This document shows, one piece after another, positions 1 through 7,052 of a stretch of 26,084 nt of DNA. The notes under the pieces are model-generated. The model was not told the DNA's origin and searched no databases. It saw only the letters and a list, made by a program, of their open reading frames with translations. The stretch is from a virus: positions 1 through 26,084 of the IMG/VR virus record IMGVR_UViG_3300021197_001642. One strand, 5' to 3'. Every line of letters starts with the position of its first letter. Position 1 is the stretch's first letter. Position numbers and translations under genes: made by a program.

Positions 1-740
1 ATCGCTTTATAATATGGTTTTTTGGGATGAAGACTATAATCATTGATCACACCATTTTGTTCACAATACAAAAAATCGTCCATTGGCATTAATAACTTAG
101 TTTTAGTTATTTTTTTATGTTCTCTTGCAATAACTGAAACTAATGACCTATTTCTAAGTTCAATATCAAAAAAGTTTTTGGGACGGATCCTGTAATCAAA
201 TGATGCTAATGTGTCATACCAATAGTTTTTGATTCCTAGAAGTTGAAAGAATTGGTTCCAATGCATAATATTAGTTTCAAGTTCCTGCAATCTTGCAGTT
301 TCATTATATGAATACTTTTTAATTGCATATGCAAAAATATCTTGTTCAGTTCCAAATCTAATCAAATCCTCTTCAACATTACTGAGAAGTACTTTTGTAT
401 ATGCTTGTTCTTTATTTAACCAAACATCATATCTATTTAATGATGTAGTTCCCCAAAGGACAATTAATTGTTGATTATTTTGAATGATTCTTTGAAATGT
501 TTTAGATAAAAAAAATCTTTTTGCTAATCTAAATTGTCTATCATTACCACTACCATACTCTCCCAAATTGGTATGAGTAAATCCAAAATGTTCTACTAGA
601 TTTTTTCTCCAACCGTTCTCCCAACAAATATCTGGATCATGTTGTATCAATTCATATTCTTCTTGAGTCATACCTTCAGTATATCCAGAACCTTCTCCAA
701 AGGTCCAACTGCACCCTAAGGTAATTATATGAGGTTTCAT
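1..740 (-). CDS. SGNH/GDSL-hydrolase-like protein, 3' end cut by window edge
   Basis: The reading frame starts at ATG 740 and stays open to the left edge, giving 246 codons without a stop. The N-terminus has the pattern of a SGNH/GDSL hydrolase: a hydrophobic strand followed by GCSWTFGEG (nucleophile candidate S11), then GSGNDR (N66, the block III Asn) and, near the visible end, DYSLHP (D234 and H238), matching the DxxH catalytic pair. Family members are esterases or acyl hydrolases, often acting on acylated glycans; the substrate here is unknown. The gene lies after the gp23 terminator, so it is a separate transcription unit, with a degenerate late-promoter octamer 21 nt upstream of the start. 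The fold call rests on three motifs in the right order; activity is inference. Confidence 0.72.
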   Translation of the reverse strand, partial: MKPHIITLGCSWTFGEGSGYTEGMTQEEYELIQHDPDICWENGWRKNLVEHFGFTHTNLGEYGSGNDRQFRLAKRFFLSKTFQRIIQNNQQLIVLWGTTSLNRYDVWLNKEQAYTKVLLSNVEEDLIRFGTEQDIFAYAIKKYSYNETARLQELETNIMHWNQFFQLLGIKNYWYDTLASFDYRIRPKNFFDIELRNRSLVSVIAREHKKITKTKLLMPMDDFLYCEQNGVINDYSLHPKKPYYKA

Positions 741-760
741 AATATACATTCTGTTATCTG

Positions 761-768
761 TATTTAGA
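761..768 (-). promoter_or_regulatory. Possible late promoter, SGNH-like gene
   Basis: The minus strand reads TCTAAATA here, one mismatch from the T4-type late consensus NATAAATA, 21 nt before the ATG at 740 and just past the gp23 terminator. The position is right but the match is imperfect. Confidence 0.4.
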
Positions 769-769
769 C

Positions 770-796
770 AAAAAAAGAGACCCTTGCGGGTCTCTT
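770..796 (-). terminator. Rho-independent terminator of the capsid operon
   Basis: On the minus strand a 9-bp perfect stem (AAGAGACCC paired with GGGTCTCTT, loop GCAA) is followed directly by a run of U. It starts 24 nt after the gp23 stop and ends before the SGNH-like gene. It is the only convincing intrinsic terminator in the window, so it should end the transcript of the most abundant virion protein. Confidence 0.9.
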
Positions 797-819
797 GAAC
801 AGATTGTGAATCCGATGGA

Positions 820-2223
820 TCACATAAGGTTCTTGATTTGAACTCTTCTGTAGTAACGGTTCTGGTTGACCTTGAGGCGTCCCAGTCCTTGCTCGGTTCC
901 TTCTGCGAAGGGGTTTGCAACAAGACCATAACGGGTCTTGAATCCGATTTTGGGTTGGAAGGTGTTCTCGCCAACTGCACGAACCATCTGAAGAGGAACG
1001 TATGGGCAGTAGAAGAGACCTGCGTCGTAAGGTGAGCTACCCTTGTAACCAACAACGTAGTACTGCTGAGCAGCAACGTTAGCGGCATAAGGATCAATGT
1101 AGACTCTATACTTACCAAGCAGAACACCAGCGAAGGTGTTACCAGTGTCATCAACGTTAAGATTAGCGTTGAGTGCTGGGGTGTAGTCAAGTACGCCAGC
1201 CATAGACAGTGCCGAAGCAACGTCAGCGGAGCACATAACTACGTTGCCCTTTCCTCTACGAGTTCTTTGTGCGATTGCGTTAGCATCACGCTCGATTTGG
1301 AACAGGAGACCTTTGAACTTCTCAACAGACCAACGTCCGTTAGAGTCGATGTCAAGGTCAAATACACCAGCGGTAGCGGTGTTTGCAGCAGCGCCTTGCT
1401 CAGCAACCTTATAGATGGTTCTGATAACTTCACGGTTGATCTCAGCAAGAATCTCTGTGGAGAGAATATTTGCGAGTTCCGCTTCAGCGTTCAGACCATG
1501 GATTGCCTTAAGGTCTTGTGCAAGCTCAAGGCTGTATTCTGCCTTCAGTGCTCTTGACTTGGCTTCAACAAGAACCTTCTCGATAGAGAACGCCATCTCG
1601 TTGAACTGATTACCAGTGCCATTGCCCAGGTTCTCAGCATCACCAGTCTTCATACCTTGACCTACGTTGTAGGAGGTAGAAACTGCAGTACCAACGGGGT
1701 TCAGGAGACCAGGATTAGAACCACCTTGGGCGGTTGTACCCATACCTGCAACGCCATCAGAGAATCCAGCAGTCTCGTCAAGACCATCGCCTTGTCCAGA
1801 GAATGCAGTGTCTGCTTCGTTGAATAGTGCTTCGCTTCCGCTCTGATTGGTGTAGCGGGAACGCATTGCGAAGATGAGTCCAGTAGGACCACTCATTGGT
1901 TGTACGCCTGCGAGGTCATAAGCGACCAGGTTAGGCATTGCGCGTCTGATCAAAGAGATCAGAACGGGGTCGAAACCAGCAACAGGACCACCTGCTGCAG
2001 CGTCTGCGCCGAACGCACCACCAGCACCAGCAGCATTACCTGCGTTGGTTGGTGTTTCGTTCAGGATTCCGCCTTGGAATGCTTGTTGTTCACGGAGGAA
2101 CTTTTCTTGGTTTTCTAACAGGACTGCGGTTACTGCTCTTCTGTGGTTATCCTTGATAGGATCAATACCATCATAATCGAGAAGTGGACTCCACTTTTCC
2201 TGCAGATGCTCTGATTGGAACAT
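820..2223 (-). CDS. 23: Major capsid protein gp23
   Basis: At 467 residues this is slightly shorter than T4 gp23 (521) and forms the hexamers of the prohead shell. The N-terminus, the acidic and Ala/Gly-rich stretch at about residues 57-85 and the C-terminal strand-rich region fit T4-like cyanophage gp23. A candidate gp21 cleavage site, ILNE followed by TPTN, places the cut after E56; T4 gp23 is cut after a Glu in a comparable I/L-x-E context. The gene is last in the 20-21-22-23 run and is followed by a strong terminator. A Shine-Dalgarno-like TAAGG lies about 10 nt upstream of the ATG. No exact late octamer lies in the 45-nt gap after gene 22, so it is probably read from the gene 22 promoter or a variant one. 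Its codons look richer in G/C than the inserted cassette, as expected for a highly expressed gene. Confidence 0.97.
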   Translation of the reverse strand: MFQSEHLQEKWSPLLDYDGIDPIKDNHRRAVTAVLLENQEKFLREQQAFQGGILNETPTNAGNAAGAGGAFGADAAAGGPVAGFDPVLISLIRRAMPNLVAYDLAGVQPMSGPTGLIFAMRSRYTNQSGSEALFNEADTAFSGQGDGLDETAGFSDGVAGMGTTAQGGSNPGLLNPVGTAVSTSYNVGQGMKTGDAENLGNGTGNQFNEMAFSIEKVLVEAKSRALKAEYSLELAQDLKAIHGLNAEAELANILSTEILAEINREVIRTIYKVAEQGAAANTATAGVFDLDIDSNGRWSVEKFKGLLFQIERDANAIAQRTRRGKGNVVMCSADVASALSMAGVLDYTPALNANLNVDDTGNTFAGVLLGKYRVYIDPYAANVAAQQYYVVGYKGSSPYDAGLFYCPYVPLQMVRAVGENTFQPKIGFKTRYGLVANPFAEGTEQGLGRLKVNQNRYYRRVQIKNLM

Positions 2224-2268
2224 TTGCTTTACCTTAGTTTTGTTTGTGTTTGATTAATAATAAAGATT

Positions 2269-3453
2269 TCACTTTTTGCTAACAGCACCCAGTGTCCTGA
2301 GATAGTTGTTCATGTAGTCAGGTGCATTACCTGCTGCATCAATATCAACTTCTTCAGACAGATTTTCGGTCTGAGCTTTAGGAGCTTTCTTTGCTGAGAA
2401 GTATGACTCCTTCAGCATCTCCAGTTTTTCACGATATGTTTTTGCACTTTCAAACTCAACACTTTCGGCAAGTGAAGCGAGCTTCTCTTTTTGGCTGAGG
2501 GCAAGACCTTCAGTTACTTCATCAAAGATACCATCTGCAACCGACTCGGAAAGACGGGAGTTAAGAACGATATTCTTTTCGATCTGCTCGTTGAGTTTTG
2601 TCTCCATTTCATCAAGTTTTTCTACCATGCTCTCTAGCACATCATATTTTTCTTCAGGGATTGATACATAATGTTCTTCAAAAAGACTCTTCATACCAGA
2701 GAGGAAGGATTCTGTCATTTCAGACTTAAGACCACTTTCAATGGCAAGTCTGTTTTCAGTAACCCACTCTTCGGATACGTACTCAAGATATGAATCTACT
2801 CTTTCTTCAAGAGCAGTTTTAATCTCGGTAACTTCTTCTACGAGTTTTTCCTCGTATGCTTTGTCATATGCAGCAGAGAGACCCTCTCTGATCACTTCGA
2901 CCTTGGATCTCAGTGCTGCTTCAAAAATGGTGCGTGCTTTCTCTTGGAATTCCTCCGAAAGCTCTTCACCATCGAGGAGAGCGTTGACATCTTCAGAGAC
3001 ATCAAACTCCTCAACCTCTTCTGCCTCAGCGACAACTTCTTCTTCAGATGTTTCTTCTTCAGATACAACTTCCTCTTCCGTTGCTTCCTCTTCGGATACA
3101 ACTTCTTCTGCCTCGGCGGTGATTTCCTCGTCCTCTTCGATTACCTCTTCAGAGTCGAGTTCTTCTTCCTCCTTCATACCCTTCATGGCATCAGCAGCTT
3201 TAGCTCCTTTGTTTACAACATCCTTAACTTGCTTAAGGGTTGCGCCAGGGGTTTTGAGTTTGGCAGACTCGTCATCAGACTTATAATTGTCTGGAGTGGG
3301 ACCTCCAAGATCTTCGTATGATCCCGATTCGCCTGCTACTGCACCAGGAGCAAGCTTTTGCATGGGATCAGCTGCCTTTGCACCAGCATTGACAGCGGTC
3401 TTGGATTGAGTTGTGCCTGCTTCCATTTCCTGTAAGTTAGTGTCACTAGACAT
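2269..3453 (-). CDS. 22: Prohead core scaffolding protein gp22
   Basis: Position between the prohead protease and capsid genes, very high Glu content and long helical, coiled-coil-like stretches (about residues 170-350) identify the internal scaffold gp22, around which the gp23 shell assembles and which gp21 then degrades. It has 394 residues against 269 in T4. The extra length is an N-terminal half with a low-complexity acidic repeat at about residues 95-150 (units such as EEEVVSEEE) and two similar NxGAKAADxM segments near residues 22 and 82. Several I/L-x-E triplets, including LQE near the N-terminus, could be gp21 cleavage sites. A late promoter lies 39 nt upstream. Confidence 0.92.
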   Translation of the reverse strand: MSSDTNLQEMEAGTTQSKTAVNAGAKAADPMQKLAPGAVAGESGSYEDLGGPTPDNYKSDDESAKLKTPGATLKQVKDVVNKGAKAADAMKGMKEEEELDSEEVIEEDEEITAEAEEVVSEEEATEEEVVSEEETSEEEVVAEAEEVEEFDVSEDVNALLDGEELSEEFQEKARTIFEAALRSKVEVIREGLSAAYDKAYEEKLVEEVTEIKTALEERVDSYLEYVSEEWVTENRLAIESGLKSEMTESFLSGMKSLFEEHYVSIPEEKYDVLESMVEKLDEMETKLNEQIEKNIVLNSRLSESVADGIFDEVTEGLALSQKEKLASLAESVEFESAKTYREKLEMLKESYFSAKKAPKAQTENLSEEVDIDAAGNAPDYMNNYLRTLGAVSKK

Positions 3454-3491
3454 TTGAGACTCTCCGATTAACCTTTAGTAATTTTAATCTA

Positions 3492-3499
3492 TATTTATT
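3492..3499 (-). promoter_or_regulatory. Late promoter of gene 22
   Basis: The minus strand reads AATAAATA, a full match to NATAAATA, in the 76-nt gap between genes 21 and 22 and 39 nt before the gene 22 ATG. Confidence 0.75.
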
Positions 3500-3529
3500 T
3501 AGTATATTTTGTAGTTGTGACTATATATA

Positions 3530-4183
3530 CTATAGTGAATTAAGGAAGTTATCAAAAAGATTTAATTTTGCTTCTTCCAAATTTCTTTGTACAACTGCTT
3601 CTTCGATTCTTTGCTTTGCTTGAAGTGCGAGTCTTTCGCGGAGAATACCTCCATCCCAAACCCATTCTTTGCCTTCCATAATTCCCTGAACAAATGCATC
3701 AGGTGCAGATGGATCTGCTACAATATCTGCAGCAGTTGCAAGCATAAAATCTTCTCCAACTTCTTTATAACCCGTCTTAGTATTATCTCTTAGAGACCCA
3801 ATTCCACGAGAAGAAACGCCAAGTGTTACACCATCTTTGAGAAGTGCTTCTGCAATCTTACCCATTGGGGTATGCAGAATCTGTGCTTTACCAACAAAGT
3901 TATTACCTTGCTGCTTCAACTCAGTTATTTTATGAGATACTCTATCTAGGTTTACTGTTGGACCATCAGGATGACCCAGTTCTCCAAGTGCTCTGCCCTT
4001 GTCAACATAATCCTTAGAGTATCTTTTTACTTCTCTTTCCATAATTGAGAAGGGGTACATTCTACCGTTACGGTTTACCATCTCACTTTGAAGAAACACG
4101 CCTTTGATAAACATGTTCTTCTTACCATTTACGGTTTCGGTAAGAACCTCTACACTTTCAATCTCTTCTCTGATGAGTTTCAT
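3530..4183 (-). CDS. 21: Prohead core protease gp21
   Basis: This 217-residue serine protease matures the prohead by cleaving scaffold and capsid proteins after I/L-x-E motifs. The fold signature of herpesvirus/T4-type assembly proteases is visible: the ELGHP segment holds the catalytic His (H71) and GVSSRG holds the nucleophilic Ser (S124 or S125). The N-terminal strand with VNRNGRMYP is typical of T4-like gp21. The gene lies directly upstream of its substrates gp22 and gp23 and has its own late promoter. The length matches T4 gp21 (about 212). Confidence 0.95.
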   Translation of the reverse strand: MKLIREEIESVEVLTETVNGKKNMFIKGVFLQSEMVNRNGRMYPFSIMEREVKRYSKDYVDKGRALGELGHPDGPTVNLDRVSHKITELKQQGNNFVGKAQILHTPMGKIAEALLKDGVTLGVSSRGIGSLRDNTKTGYKEVGEDFMLATAADIVADPSAPDAFVQGIMEGKEWVWDGGILRERLALQAKQRIEEAVVQRNLEEAKLNLFDNFLNSL

Positions 4184-4207
4184 TTGCTCAGTAGTCGGTT
4201 ATTTAGT

Positions 4208-4215
4208 TATTTATT
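4208..4215 (-). promoter_or_regulatory. Late promoter of gene 21
   Basis: The minus strand reads AATAAATA, 24 nt before the gene 21 ATG and just after the stop of the 54-residue gene. Confidence 0.75.
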
Positions 4216-4220
4216 AACAT

Positions 4221-4385
4221 TTACTCTTCTGATTCTTCATACTCAGAGTCAAACATATTATTTGTAACCTCAGGTCGGATGTTTTGAATCTTATCGGAGG
4301 ATTTGGTGTAGAGCAAATCTTTAATCTTGTCAGAAACGTTCACTGAAGATTCATCACTGACAATCATATCTAGAAGTTCGTCCAT
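4221..4385 (-). CDS. Small acidic prohead-core-like protein (gp67/gp68 position)
   Basis: A 54-codon frame runs from ATG 4385 to TAA 4221. Its product has a hydrophobic N-terminus (MDELLDMIV), a central helix-like SDKIKDLLYTKSSDKI, then NIRPEVTNNMF and an acidic tail (EYEESEE). T4 carries the small prohead core genes 67 and 68 exactly between 20 and 21, and T4 gp67 likewise combines a short amphipathic helix with an acidic tail. Position and layout suggest an internal core protein cut by gp21. A late promoter lies 24 nt upstream. I did not find enough residue identity to choose between gp67 and gp68. Confidence 0.78.
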   Translation of the reverse strand: MDELLDMIVSDESSVNVSDKIKDLLYTKSSDKIQNIRPEVTNNMFDSEYEESEE

Positions 4386-4409
4386 TTTATAAACTGAAGA
4401 TTGTTCAGT

Positions 4410-4417
4410 TATTTATG
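4410..4417 (-). promoter_or_regulatory. Late promoter of the 54-residue core gene
   Basis: The minus strand reads CATAAATA, 24 nt before ATG 4385. It shares its end base with the plus-strand octamer at 4417-4424, so the two form one palindrome. Confidence 0.75.
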
Positions 4418-4424
4418 ATAAATA
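4417..4424 (+). promoter_or_regulatory. Late promoter of the plus-strand cassette
   Basis: GATAAATA matches the late octamer on the plus strand, 17 nt before ATG 4442. With the spacing used in T4, transcription would begin near 4430, downstream of the ATG at 4415. That favours 4442 as the glycosyltransferase start. Confidence 0.65.
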
Positions 4425-4441
4425 TCAATAAAGACTTTTTG

Positions 4442-5356
4442 ATGGATCTTCCACACATTTACTATACTAATGTAACTAATAAAACTGAACGTAGAAAATA
4501 TATGGAGAGTCAGTTCCAGACTTTGGGACTGAAGTACACAAGACTACCAATGGAACAGTTCCCAAAAGATGGAACTTTATTTAAGTGGTATTGGGATGAT
4601 TTAGTAGGAACATACCCAGAAGATACATCTCATTATATAAACGCATATTCTGCAGGTCTATTCTTATTCTTTCAAGAATGGATTGACAGTACTAATGATG
4701 AGTTCATGATCTTGATGGAAGATGATTATGATCTATCACTACTAACTAAATGGCACTTTGAATGGAGTGAACTAATTGAGCGACTTCCGATTGGATGGGA
4801 TTGTTTGCAATTGGGATTTGAGACACCATATATAATACCTTTTTATTTGCACCCAACAAAACCAGAGTATTCTTTAGGTGCATCTCTATTAAATAGAGAC
4901 TATATAAAAAAACTTCTTAGTTTACATTATCCTAACGGCAAGTTTAAATTTGATCATAGTATTGCTAATGCAATGTATATTGATAGAGATTCTGGTATAC
5001 ATGATGGACTAAGATATGCTGGTACTTCTGGTGGTCCAGATTACTTTATCAATCAATCTGGTTGTGGATACTCTTTACCACTAATACCAATCAATCCATA
5101 CTTTGCAGGTATTAGTCATATTGGACCATTTGAGAAACATTCTTGGGAACCAAAACTTAGTTTTGTTAAATGTCATGAGGCATATCATGAATGGTGGAAC
5201 AATGATCGAGATAAGTTTACTCTTGATGAATTTTTTACTTATGGCAAAACCAATCATGTTCTTATGGAGAGAGATATCTCCAAGTGGAACGATAAATACT
5301 TTTATGACTTGGCAATAAGAAATAATGAAGGTGTACTTGTTCCAACCTCAACATGA
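4442..5356 (+). CDS. Family-25-type glycosyltransferase
   Basis: The product is about 304 residues from ATG 4442. It opens with IYYTNVTNKTERRKYM, the strand and basic turn typical of GT25 (LPS-type) transferases, followed by NAYSAGLFLFFQEW and then FMILMEDDYD, whose EDD is the family's metal/nucleotide-sugar acidic motif. A later LGASLLNRDYIKKLL matches the GT25 segment where an aliphatic strand precedes a helix. GT25 enzymes transfer hexoses onto lipooligosaccharide or protein acceptors; donor and acceptor here are unknown. It is the first gene of the plus-strand cassette and overlaps the next gene by 32 nt. A longer frame from ATG 4415 exists, but that codon lies inside the late promoter and no ribosome site precedes it. 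Confidence 0.82.
   Translation: MDLPHIYYTNVTNKTERRKYMESQFQTLGLKYTRLPMEQFPKDGTLFKWYWDDLVGTYPEDTSHYINAYSAGLFLFFQEWIDSTNDEFMILMEDDYDLSLLTKWHFEWSELIERLPIGWDCLQLGFETPYIIPFYLHPTKPEYSLGASLLNRDYIKKLLSLHYPNGKFKFDHSIANAMYIDRDSGIHDGLRYAGTSGGPDYFINQSGCGYSLPLIPINPYFAGISHIGPFEKHSWEPKLSFVKCHEAYHEWWNNDRDKFTLDEFFTYGKTNHVLMERDISKWNDKYFYDLAIRNNEGVLVPTST
5291..5298 (+). promoter_or_regulatory. Internal late promoter before the first radical SAM gene
   Basis: GATAAATA lies inside the 3' end of the glycosyltransferase gene, 26 nt before ATG 5325. This is the same spacing as at the minus-strand late genes. It would let the radical SAM pair be transcribed without the glycosyltransferase. Confidence 0.6.
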
Positions 5357-7052
5357 GATTATAATTAAGGGAACAAAAAATTACTGGTTACCATACGCTT
5401 CTGGTTGTCTTTGGAGTTATGCAAAACAACAGATACCAGAATGTGAATTGGGGGAGATTATATTCAAAAGAGAAAGTATTGATAAAGTTCTTGATAGGAT
5501 AAAAGACCCAGATGTTTGTGCATTTAGTACTTATATTTGGAATGAACAATATAATTTAATCCTTGCAGAACAAATTAAAAAAAGATATCCAAAATGTATT
5601 ATTGAGTTTGGTGGTCCACAAGCAACAAGAAGTTTGGTTGAAAGAAACTATGTGGATACTGTTTTACTTGGGGAGGGTGAAGAAGCATTTGTAAACGTAC
5701 TTTATAGAATAAAAGATGGATATCCAATACCACCAATTTATGAACGCATTCAACTGGAACAACTAAAGTATACAAGTCCATATGAGTCTGGAGTTTTTGA
5801 CGATATTGTTAATCAATATCCAGAGTATAATTGGGCAACTTTAGTTGAAACTACTAGAGGGTGTCCACATCACTGTACATTTTGTGATTGGGGAACTTGG
5901 ATGAACAAAATTAAAAAATTTGATATTGATCAGGTAGAGAGAGATATTAACTGGATGTCTACTCACAGAGTAGGATTTTTGATGCTAGCTGATGCAAACT
6001 TTGGTATCTTTGCAGAGAGAGACCTTAAAATAGCAAAGATGCTAAGAAAAGCAGCAGATCATCCAGATGCAATTATTGATGATCTGACAGTTCAGTATAC
6101 AAAAAATGCAACTGATGTTGTCTTTGATATTAGCGAGGCACTTGGTCCGTATGATCGTCGTGGTGTTAGTATGAGTGTTCAATCTATGAATGCACCAACT
6201 CTTCGTGCAATCAAAAGACAAAATAATAAAAAGAATGCTGAGTTTGTAAAAAAAGCAAGAGAAAGAAATTTAAATGTATATACAGAATTGATTCTTGGAT
6301 TGCCTGAAGAAACTTTAGAATCTTGGAAGACGGGTATATGTGAACTTCTTAACTGTGGTCAAGACAGTATTGATGTTTGGTTCTGTCAAGTATTTGGAAA
6401 TACTGAATTGAATAATAATAGAGAGAAGTATGATATTTCAGTTGTTAATGCTGAGGATTATGTGTCATTTACAAAAAAAGAAGATAATGTGAAGGAAGTC
6501 GTTGAGATTGTTAATGGGACTAATACTATGAGTACTGATGAGATGGTAGAAGCATATCTATATTCTTGGATGATTCTTCAACTACACATTAATGGATATT
6601 CTGAAATCATTGCAGACTATTTAAATAAAGACTTTGGAGTCAGTTATCGCAAATTTTATGATAATATATTTGATACACTTGGTACTGATGATAGTTCTCT
6701 TGGAGTACACTTTAGAGACTTAAAAGTACGAGTGTCCAACTATTTGAAGACTGGTCGTATTGTATCGGACAAGGATACTGGACACACTCTTGAACTAAGT
6801 ATGGGAACCGATTTTGAATATTTTTGGAACAATAAAGAAGAGGTTATAAACTATATTAGGAATTATTGTGGGATGTTTATTCCCGAGGATATCATGACTC
6901 TACAAAAAAGTTACATATATAATCCTGAGATTGATTATCCTCGTTACGTAAATAATTATTTGGTTTATAATGCTAGACTAGAAGAGGAACGCAATGATAT
7001 TTGGACATTAAAACGAAAAAATCTTCTAAAGAATAAAATCAAAGCATTATGA
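5325..7052 (+). CDS. B12-binding-type radical SAM protein 1
   Basis: This 575-residue protein has the layout of cobalamin-dependent radical SAM enzymes. Residues 1-130 form a Rossmann-like cobalamin-binding region (CAFSTYIWNEQYN, IIEFGGPQA, LLGEGEEAF), although the DxHxxG Co-ligating motif of classical B12 domains is not evident. C180, C184 and C187 in CPHHCTFCDWG form the CxxxCxxC [4Fe-4S] site. Barrel segments such as VSMSVQSMNAPTLRAIKRQN and TELILGLPEETLESW follow, with a C-terminal helical extension of roughly 190 residues. Family members methylate unactivated carbons or rearrange sugars and lipids; the reaction here is unknown. The frame overlaps the glycosyltransferase end by 32 nt and ends in an ATGA overlap with its paralogue. 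Confidence 0.9.
   Translation: MKVYLFQPQHEIIIKGTKNYWLPYASGCLWSYAKQQIPECELGEIIFKRESIDKVLDRIKDPDVCAFSTYIWNEQYNLILAEQIKKRYPKCIIEFGGPQATRSLVERNYVDTVLLGEGEEAFVNVLYRIKDGYPIPPIYERIQLEQLKYTSPYESGVFDDIVNQYPEYNWATLVETTRGCPHHCTFCDWGTWMNKIKKFDIDQVERDINWMSTHRVGFLMLADANFGIFAERDLKIAKMLRKAADHPDAIIDDLTVQYTKNATDVVFDISEALGPYDRRGVSMSVQSMNAPTLRAIKRQNNKKNAEFVKKARERNLNVYTELILGLPEETLESWKTGICELLNCGQDSIDVWFCQVFGNTELNNNREKYDISVVNAEDYVSFTKKEDNVKEVVEIVNGTNTMSTDEMVEAYLYSWMILQLHINGYSEIIADYLNKDFGVSYRKFYDNIFDTLGTDDSSLGVHFRDLKVRVSNYLKTGRIVSDKDTGHTLELSMGTDFEYFWNNKEEVINYIRNYCGMFIPEDIMTLQKSYIYNPEIDYPRYVNNYLVYNARLEEERNDIWTLKRKNLLKNKIKAL

Noticed and set aside
2741-3286. 181-codon plus-strand frame rich in Ser
   Set aside because: It is the antisense shadow of the Glu-rich gp22 coding sequence (GAA/GAG read as TTC/CTC in a shifted frame).
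4415-4441. Upstream ATG extending the glycosyltransferase by nine residues
   Set aside because: It lies within the palindromic late promoter, would precede the expected transcript start, and has no ribosome-binding site; the family pattern begins after ATG 4442.
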